Shown piece after piece: positions 44,739-52,394 of a stretch of 52,394 nucleotides of DNA. A program made the position numbers and the translations under genes. The notes beneath the pieces are model-generated. The model was not told the DNA's origin, searched no databases, and was given only the letters and a program-made list of their open reading frames with translations. The stretch is from Bacillus ndiopicus (GTDB lineage: Bacteria; Bacillota; Bacilli; Bacillales_A; Planococcaceae): NCBI RefSeq assembly GCF_000612805.1, contig NZ_HG964413.1:1-52394 (forward strand). Direction: 5' to 3'. How positions within the stretch are numbered: position 1 is the stretch's first letter; each line of letters starts with the position of its first letter.

Positions 44739-45539
44739 ATGAAAAAAATTATCTCTATTTTGCTTATTTTAATAATCGGAGGATGGCTTATTACAAATAA
44801 TCCATTCATTAAAGAAAAATACACTACGAATGGTCATCCTTTCGTGTACAAAGGAGATTTACTATTAGTAAATCACGACTTCCCCGTTAAAGAGGAGTAT
44901 ATACAAAAGGATATAGTCAATGCCCATCAATCAAATTACAGCAATTACTATATCGTTTTATCTAAAGATATTTTAATTTCTGAGCACATTAAAGCGCCTT
45001 TTGAAGCCTTAATGGAACAAGCTTATAATGATGGCATATCCACTTTTTTAGTTAGTAGCGGCTTCCGAAGCTTTGTAGAGCAAAAAAAATTATACGATCA
45101 ATATGGTAGCAAAAGTGCTCTTCCAGCTGGTTATAGTGAGCATAATTTAGGTTTATCTTTAGATATTGGCTCTTCGCAAGGGCGAATGGAGGATACAATT
45201 GAGGGGCAATGGCTTGCTGAAAATGTTTGGCAGCATGGCTTCATTATGCGTTATCCAAAAAACAAAACACATATTACGAAAATCAAATATGAGCCTTGGC
45301 ATATTCGCTATGTGGGTCTTCCGCATAGCATATTGATGCAGGAAAAAGATTTAGCACTTGAAGAATACATTGAGTTTTTAAAAACCGAGCAAACCGTGCA
45401 TACATCTGTTAATGGACAAGATTACATTATTGAATACTATCCAAGCGAACAATTCTCAGAAGATTTGCTTCCAGAAAATCAAACATATACTATATCTGGT
45501 GACAATCAAAGTGGTATCATTGTTACGACTGAAGCTTGA
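44739..45539 (+). CDS. vanY: D,D-carboxypeptidase, VanY/M15B family
   Basis: 266 residues with an N-terminal membrane anchor (ISILLILIIGGWLI). Zinc-peptidase motifs: SGFRSFVEQKKLY, SEHNLGLSLDIGSS (SxHxxGxxxD) and EPWHIRYVG. It would remove the terminal D-Ala of peptidoglycan precursors, outside the membrane. A C-terminal extension of about 60 residues follows the catalytic core. Named by family only. Confidence 0.88.
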   Translation: MKKIISILLILIIGGWLITNNPFIKEKYTTNGHPFVYKGDLLLVNHDFPVKEEYIQKDIVNAHQSNYSNYYIVLSKDILISEHIKAPFEALMEQAYNDGISTFLVSSGFRSFVEQKKLYDQYGSKSALPAGYSEHNLGLSLDIGSSQGRMEDTIEGQWLAENVWQHGFIMRYPKNKTHITKIKYEPWHIRYVGLPHSILMQEKDLALEEYIEFLKTEQTVHTSVNGQDYIIEYYPSEQFSEDLLPENQTYTISGDNQSGIIVTTEA

Positions 45540-45614
45540 TCGTGTTTTCAAGATTTTTAGAAATAAGTACGGCGAATGCTGTGTCTTAGATTATTTTGTA
45601 AGGGGTGAGTGACA

Positions 45615-47009
45615 ATGGATATGCTGTTATTTTCACTAAACCGCGATACGAACACTCCATTGTATGAGCAATTGTACGAGGGCATTAAAGATGCAATTAT
45701 TCAGCAAAAAATTGCTGTTGGTGAAAAATTGCCTTCTAAAAGAAAGCTTAGTGATTTTTTAAATATTAGTCAGACGACGATTGAATTAGCCTATGCACAA
45801 CTTTTAGCGGAAGGTTATATCGCCTCCAAACCACGCGTAGGCTATTTTGTTGAAGATATCGATGAACTTCCCTTTATTGAAAAGCCGATTAGTAGTACGG
45901 CATCAAACTATAAAAAACGCACATATAAAATTGATTTTTCTCCAGGGAAAATTGATGAGGATTCCTTCCCTTTTACTGTTTGGAGAAAGTATGCAAAAGA
46001 GTTAATTGACTCACATTCAAAAGAGCTACTACAAATTGGCGACCGGCAAGGAGAATGTGAATTACGCACTCAAATCGCGAGCTATTTATATCAATCACGT
46101 GGCATCAACTGCACAGCTGAGCAAATTGTTATCGGCTCAGGAACAGAGCAACTTATGCCCTTTATTTTACGATTATTTGATGATGCCAATATTGCATTAG
46201 AAAATCCAGGCTATTCAGCTATTCCTCGTAATCAATTTGAACATGTTGTAATTCCTGTCGATGTCGACTCGGACGGATTGCAGATTGATCAGCTTGAAAA
46301 AACAGAGGCTAATTTAGTGTATATTACTCCCTCTCATCAATTCCCGACAGGCGCTGTTCTATCTGCTGCACGTCGAGCTCAATTGTTGAAATGGGCTGCC
46401 CAAAAAGTATCTCGATATATTATTGAAGATGATTATGATAGTGAATTTCGTTATATTGGAAAACCAATACCTGCACTTCATAGTCTAGATCAAAATGATA
46501 AAGTTATTTATATAAGCACATTTACAAAATCATTAATGCCTTCTTTGCGAGTTGCATACTTCGTGCTACCACCAACATTATTAGCACGTTACAACGAGAT
46601 ATTCGGCTATTATTCTGCGACTGTTCCACGCTTTGATCAGCATATTTTAGCCCATTTTATGAAGGACGGGCACTTTTCAAAGCATTTAAATCGCATGCGT
46701 AAAATTTATCGTAAAAAGCACGACAAACTACTAACAATACTAACAAAGCATTACCCAACTATTAAAGTCTCTGGAGATGTTGCAGGGATGCATGTATTAA
46801 TACAAGTTCCACATGAAAAACAGGAACATGAATTACAACAAATTGCTCTAGAAAATGATATTTCAATTTTACCTATTTCCAATTACTTACTAGCACCAAT
46901 ACAACTTAAACTCCCAACGTTTTTATTAGGATTTGGCGGCATTCCAATCGAAAAAATTGAATCTTATGTTGATGCATTAATGGCAGCTTGGGGCATTAGT
47001 AAACACTAA
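45615..47009 (+). CDS. MocR-type regulator (GntR helix plus aminotransferase fold)
   Basis: 464 residues: an N-terminal GntR winged helix (PLYEQLYEGIKDAIIQQ... PSKRKLSDFLNISQTTIELAY) and a class I aminotransferase-like domain binding PLP, with YITPSHQFPTG, IEDDYDSEFRY and the PLP Lys in STFTKSLMPSLR. PdxR of this family activates pdxST. Here pdxST is not adjacent. The stop overlaps that of the convergent asnB. Confidence 0.88.
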   Translation: MDMLLFSLNRDTNTPLYEQLYEGIKDAIIQQKIAVGEKLPSKRKLSDFLNISQTTIELAYAQLLAEGYIASKPRVGYFVEDIDELPFIEKPISSTASNYKKRTYKIDFSPGKIDEDSFPFTVWRKYAKELIDSHSKELLQIGDRQGECELRTQIASYLYQSRGINCTAEQIVIGSGTEQLMPFILRLFDDANIALENPGYSAIPRNQFEHVVIPVDVDSDGLQIDQLEKTEANLVYITPSHQFPTGAVLSAARRAQLLKWAAQKVSRYIIEDDYDSEFRYIGKPIPALHSLDQNDKVIYISTFTKSLMPSLRVAYFVLPPTLLARYNEIFGYYSATVPRFDQHILAHFMKDGHFSKHLNRMRKIYRKKHDKLLTILTKHYPTIKVSGDVAGMHVLIQVPHEKQEHELQQIALENDISILPISNYLLAPIQLKLPTFLLGFGGIPIEKIESYVDALMAAWGISKH

Positions 47010-48817
47010 TGCTCCACCAGCTCAATTTCATATTCCTCAAACCACATATCTAATTGAATTAAAAACGCCAACAATTGCGGGCCCGCCATCAATTGCCCAA
47101 ACCAAGGTACTTGGAATGATGAACCGCCTGATTGAATTAACTCATTTATTTTTTCATGATTGAACAGCTCATGTAAAATCGAATTTTTATTTTCTAGACG
47201 TTGCTGCAATATTTCTTGAACAGCATTCGTGTATTTTGGATGGTAAGTTTTAGGATAAGGATTCTTTTTTCGATATACTATTTCTTTAGGTAAAATTCCC
47301 TCAAATGATTTTCTTAATATACCTTTTTCTAAGCCACCAACTGTCTTCATTTCCCAGGGAATATTCCAAGCATATTCAACGATTCGATGGTCTGCAAAAG
47401 GTACTCGAACTTCTAAGCCTGCAGCCATTGTCATACGATCTTTGCGTTCTAATAAAGTTTGCATAAAGTATTGGCGATTTAAATAAAAGAGCTGCTGCCT
47501 TTTATCTGATGTAGGCATTTGCTTAATTTCATCATTATAAGTTTGCTGTAAGTATTCTTTTAATGGCAATTTCTTCTGAAAGCTTTCTTGAATTAATTGT
47601 GCTCGCTCATCTATTGAACGAATCCAAGGAAATAATGGTGTGACATTATAATACCAAGGGTAGCCACCAAACAATTCATCTGCGCATTCACCAGATAGTG
47701 CAACAGTGAAGTTCTTTTTAATCTCCTGACCAAATAATACAAGTGAGCTATCGATATCTACCATGCTCGGGTAGTCTTTTCCATGCAAAGCCTGCCTTAA
47801 ATATGCAACAAGCTGCTCCTGCTCTATAATAATTTCATGGTGTACTGTATCAAATTTTTGGCTCATAATGTTTATCCAGTAACCATCTCGCGTTGTTTGG
47901 AAATCATTTTGTGTAAAAAACTGCTCATTATCCTCATAATCTATTGAATAAGTATGCAACTGTTCGCCATGCTCTTTTAATGTATTCGCAGCAATTGCAG
48001 TTATAATACTTGAATCAAGCCCACCAGATAATAATGTACAAAGTGGCACATCGCTGACTAATTGGCGTTTAATTGCATCTGTTGTTAATTCTCGAACATG
48101 CTCAATCGTCTGCTCTAATGAATCTGTATGCTCCTTGCTTTCTACATCCCAATAGCACCAAGTCATCAGATTATTTTGATTGAACTGTAACGCATAAGCT
48201 GGCGGTAGTTCAAAAATATTTTTAAAAACTGTTGTACCAGGCTTTCTAGAAGGGCCAATGCTTAACAGGGCTGTTAATCCTTCATAAGTAACAATTGGAC
48301 GAACTGCCTGATGTGCTAGCAACGCTTTTATTTCAGAGCCAAATAAAAGTCCTTCATCACTTTGCATATAAAATAGAGGTTTTACACCTAAACGATCGCG
48401 GAATAAATAAATAGACTGCTGGCTATCATCCCATACAGCAAAAGCAAAAATTCCATTGATATGCTCTACACAATGCTCTTTCCACTCTATAAATGCACAT
48501 AGCAAAACTTCTGTATCTGATGTTGTTGTAAATGTATAGCCTTGTGCCGTTAATGTCTGTCGTAATTCTTCTGTATTGTAAAGCTCTCCATTATAAACAA
48601 TTGTATATAGTTTTGTTTGATGTATTTTTGTCATTGGCTGTGCACCGCCTGCCACATCAATCACTGCTAATCGACGATGCCCAAGCTGTACATGCTGATT
48701 CGTCCAAATAGCTTGTGCATCAGGTCCACGATGTGCCAAAACATCTGTCATATGTTGTATTTGCTGTGTATCATTTAGTATTTTATCAAAATTAACGATA
48801 CCCGCAATTCCACACAT
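47006..48817 (-). CDS. asnB: Glutamine-hydrolysing asparagine synthetase
   Basis: 603 residues. The N-terminal glutaminase domain has Cys2 (MCGIAGIVNF); HRRLAVIDV and RDRLGVKPLFY are also typical. The synthetase domain has the PPi loop LLSGGLDSSIITA and GECADELFGGYPW. Converts Asp, Gln and ATP to Asn. AsnO of B. subtilis is similar in size. Its stop TAG overlaps the MocR stop; no terminator separates them. Confidence 0.92.
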   Translation of the reverse strand: MCGIAGIVNFDKILNDTQQIQHMTDVLAHRGPDAQAIWTNQHVQLGHRRLAVIDVAGGAQPMTKIHQTKLYTIVYNGELYNTEELRQTLTAQGYTFTTTSDTEVLLCAFIEWKEHCVEHINGIFAFAVWDDSQQSIYLFRDRLGVKPLFYMQSDEGLLFGSEIKALLAHQAVRPIVTYEGLTALLSIGPSRKPGTTVFKNIFELPPAYALQFNQNNLMTWCYWDVESKEHTDSLEQTIEHVRELTTDAIKRQLVSDVPLCTLLSGGLDSSIITAIAANTLKEHGEQLHTYSIDYEDNEQFFTQNDFQTTRDGYWINIMSQKFDTVHHEIIIEQEQLVAYLRQALHGKDYPSMVDIDSSLVLFGQEIKKNFTVALSGECADELFGGYPWYYNVTPLFPWIRSIDERAQLIQESFQKKLPLKEYLQQTYNDEIKQMPTSDKRQQLFYLNRQYFMQTLLERKDRMTMAAGLEVRVPFADHRIVEYAWNIPWEMKTVGGLEKGILRKSFEGILPKEIVYRKKNPYPKTYHPKYTNAVQEILQQRLENKNSILHELFNHEKINELIQSGGSSFQVPWFGQLMAGPQLLAFLIQLDMWFEEYEIELVEH

Positions 48818-48885
48818 TTTTCACACTCCTTCACGTATTATGTATATGCTCCTCTTTATTTCAATAGAACAGGTTTCTACACAAA

Positions 48886-48915
48886 AAGAGAGTTATCCAA
48901 AATGGACAACTCTCT
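48886..48915 (-). terminator. Terminator of dacA
   Basis: AGAGAGTT...AACTCTCT with inner TCC/GGA pairs, followed by TTTTTG on the minus strand. Confidence 0.85.
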
Positions 48916-48923
48916 TACAATTA

Positions 48924-50243
48924 TTAACTAAATAAACCTGTGACACTTCCCCATAAATTACTGAAAAATTTGCCGATGCCTTGGAAAAATAGCGAAATGC
49001 TACTAGCACGCTCTACAGACGCTGTTGTCACAACATCTACTGATAGTTGCTTGCCATCGATAAAACCGTAATCCGTACCTTCTGAGCGCTCTACTGTTGC
49101 TTTCCCAACAACTTTGCCTTGCTCAACTGCCGCCTCTAATTCTTCATTAGATAAACTTAGAACTGGCTTATATAAATCTTTATCGCTCGTTTTAATCATG
49201 AAAGAGATTGGTTCCTTTGTTGCAATCGCAACACTCTCTTCTTTCCCTTTTGTTACTCGCACTGTTTTTTGCTTTTCAAATGTATAATTAGCAGGTAATA
49301 ATTCTTGTTTTGTGAACTGACCAAAGCCATAATCAAATAACTTTGCTGTCGCATCAAAACGCGCTTTATAAGAGCCTACACCATTTGCATCAACCGCCTT
49401 CATTACAACCGCAATAAGACGTGTACCATTGCGTTCTGCTGTTCCTGTAAAGCAATGACCCGCAAAAGTCGTAGTACCCGTTTTTAAGCCGTCTACGCCT
49501 TCATAAGCATATACAAGCTCTGGCAACATGAAGTTCCAGTTTTCCATTTTAATCGCATCGCTTGTCCCTTCACGGAACGTCTTTTTAGCAATTTTAGATG
49601 TTTCTAAAACTTCTGGGTGATCTTTAAGTAAATGATATGCTAATTTGGCTGTTGATTTTGCTGTCATTACATTTTCATCTTCTGCTCCTGTACCAGATGG
49701 ATGCATGCCAAATAAATCAGCATTATTTAAACCTGTAGAGTTAACGAATTTATACCCTTCAAGACCAAGCTCTTCTGCCTTTGCATTCATTAACTTTAAA
49801 AATTCAGTTTCTGTACCTGCAATCGTTTCAGCAATCGCAACTGTAGCCGCATTTGCTGAGTAAATTGCCATTGCCTCATACAATTCACGAATTGTATAAG
49901 TACCATCTGCACGTAAAGGTACGTTACTTAATGCACGGTTTTGAGACATTTTGTACGTATAGTCTGTTACACGATATTCCTGATCCCAAGTAACTGACCC
50001 TGCGTTAATTGCATCAAGCAATAAGTATTCCGTCATCATTTTTGTCATACTTGCAATACCTAATGATGTATCTGCATTTTGTTCGTATAAAATTTTCCCT
50101 GAATCTGCGTCAATTAAAATTGCTGCGTCTACTGTTAAACCTAAATCACTTTCTGCCTTTGCCACCGGTGTTGTTACTAGCATGCTTAGTAATAAGATTG
50201 GAAGCATTAGCAAACTAATCATTTTCATACTTGCCTTTTTCAC
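48924..50243 (-). CDS. dacA: D-alanyl-D-alanine carboxypeptidase PBP5
   Basis: About 439 residues. A Sec signal peptide (from KKASMKM to PVAKA) leads to the catalytic motifs: SMTK (active Ser), SAN and KTG in LKTGTTTFAG. The C-terminal domain ends in an amphipathic membrane anchor (FFQGIGKFFSNLWGSVTGLF). Start is GTG at 50243 after GGAGG; the open frame to 50297 lacks such a site. Trims pentapeptides in the vegetative wall. Confidence 0.94.
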   Translation of the reverse strand: MKKASMKMISLLMLPILLLSMLVTTPVAKAESDLGLTVDAAILIDADSGKILYEQNADTSLGIASMTKMMTEYLLLDAINAGSVTWDQEYRVTDYTYKMSQNRALSNVPLRADGTYTIRELYEAMAIYSANAATVAIAETIAGTETEFLKLMNAKAEELGLEGYKFVNSTGLNNADLFGMHPSGTGAEDENVMTAKSTAKLAYHLLKDHPEVLETSKIAKKTFREGTSDAIKMENWNFMLPELVYAYEGVDGLKTGTTTFAGHCFTGTAERNGTRLIAVVMKAVDANGVGSYKARFDATAKLFDYGFGQFTKQELLPANYTFEKQKTVRVTKGKEESVAIATKEPISFMIKTSDKDLYKPVLSLSNEELEAAVEQGKVVGKATVERSEGTDYGFIDGKQLSVDVVTTASVERASSISLFFQGIGKFFSNLWGSVTGLFS

Positions 50244-50316
50244 AAAGCTACCTCCACTAAATAGTTTCTCCTTCGCCATTTTATCATAGAACGTCAATAA
50301 ATGCGGTATTTATACA

Positions 50317-50360
50317 AAGAAAAACACTCTGTTAACATTATTATAGACGTTAACAGAGTG
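50317..50360 (-). terminator. Terminator of guaB
   Basis: CACTCTGTTAAC pairs perfectly with GTTAACAGAGTG, followed by TTTTTCTTTG on the minus strand. Confidence 0.9.
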
Positions 50361-50376
50361 AATTAGTTGCATTTTT

Positions 50377-52235
<1,859 letters not shown>

Positions 52236-52320
52236 TCTATCAGGAATTTGTGCATTCCTATCAGTAACTTTAAGGTTTCTATCAGTAACTTTTGCACTTC
52301 TATCAGGAAAGCCATAGAAA
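52236..52320. repeat. Four direct repeats at 21-bp period
   Basis: CTATCAG begins at 52237, 52258, 52279 and 52300, exactly 21 bases apart. Each is preceded by TT or TC and followed by (G/T)AA, with a TTTGYRC-like second half in three units. The regular two-helical-turn spacing suggests same-face protein binding. Confidence 0.8.
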
Positions 52321-52394
52321 ATTCTATGTGCATACAAAAAATTGCTTATCTGCACTGCTTCATGTGAGATACACTTGAAAGTGATAGCGATTGT

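Overview
The window looks like the origin-proximal part of the chromosome of an AT-rich, endospore-forming Bacillales species. A Lysinibacillus/Solibacillus-like Planococcaceae is my best guess, inferred from gene order and protein character rather than from a search. On the minus strand, read right to left, it follows the Bacillus backbone guaB - dacA - serS - (dgk, dck, tadA) - scr SRP RNA - dnaX - yaaK - recR - yaaL - bofA - rRNA leader. Accessory blocks sit between the backbone genes.

Layout. 1-263: tandem promoters and leader of an rRNA operon that continues off the left edge. 264-4602: bofA (probably with an ATT start), yaaL, recR, yaaK, dnaX and scr. 4812-5001: tRNA-Ser(UGA) with promoter and terminator. 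5155-6638: an ECF sigma/anti-sigma pair (SigV/RsiV type) with its own ECF promoter. 6891-8913: a LOG-family hydrolase, then a 414-aa HTH-TPR regulator with a 33-aa secreted-peptide gene immediately downstream, which looks like a quorum-sensing pair of the NprR/NprX kind. 9496-12508: a small membrane protein and an AbgA/AbgB-like M20 peptidase pair. 12906-16126: an XRE regulator, a triplicated 107-bp repeat running into the end of dck, then dck, dgk, tadA and a histidine phosphatase. 16383-20422: acid CoA-transferase subunits, a LysR regulator and an atoE transporter gene interrupted by a TGA at a conserved Trp position. 20470-23193: a membrane protein, AraC-type response regulator and YesM/LytS-type kinase in overlapping frames. 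23293-32245: an oligopeptide-type ABC importer divergent from its binding protein, two cytosine-deaminase-like amidohydrolases and an EamA exporter.

32388-35291 is the most striking locus: a class III lanthipeptide synthetase (LanKC) and an unlisted 35-aa precursor gene with promoter, a 29-bp palindrome at the transcription start and an attenuator-like hairpin. It is followed by a degraded copy of the eamA 3' end, so the cassette lies between two copies of that sequence. Next come a heavily decayed gene, a GNAT acetyltransferase, a Cys-cluster/pentapeptide-repeat protein, a TetR regulator and an SPFH + TM2 zinc-ribbon pair.

41219-51909: serS with a T-box leader, a VanR-VanS-VanY-like set whose vanY ribosome-binding site lies inside a perfect hairpin, a MocR regulator, asnB, dacA and guaB. 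pdxS-pdxT, which Bacillus carries between dacA and serS, is absent. The right end has four CTATCAG motifs at an exact 21-bp period.

A degenerate intergenic element of about 200 bp recurs, always in plus orientation (clear copies near 1871, 4116, 6681 and 9176; fragments near 18852, 23219 and 52176).
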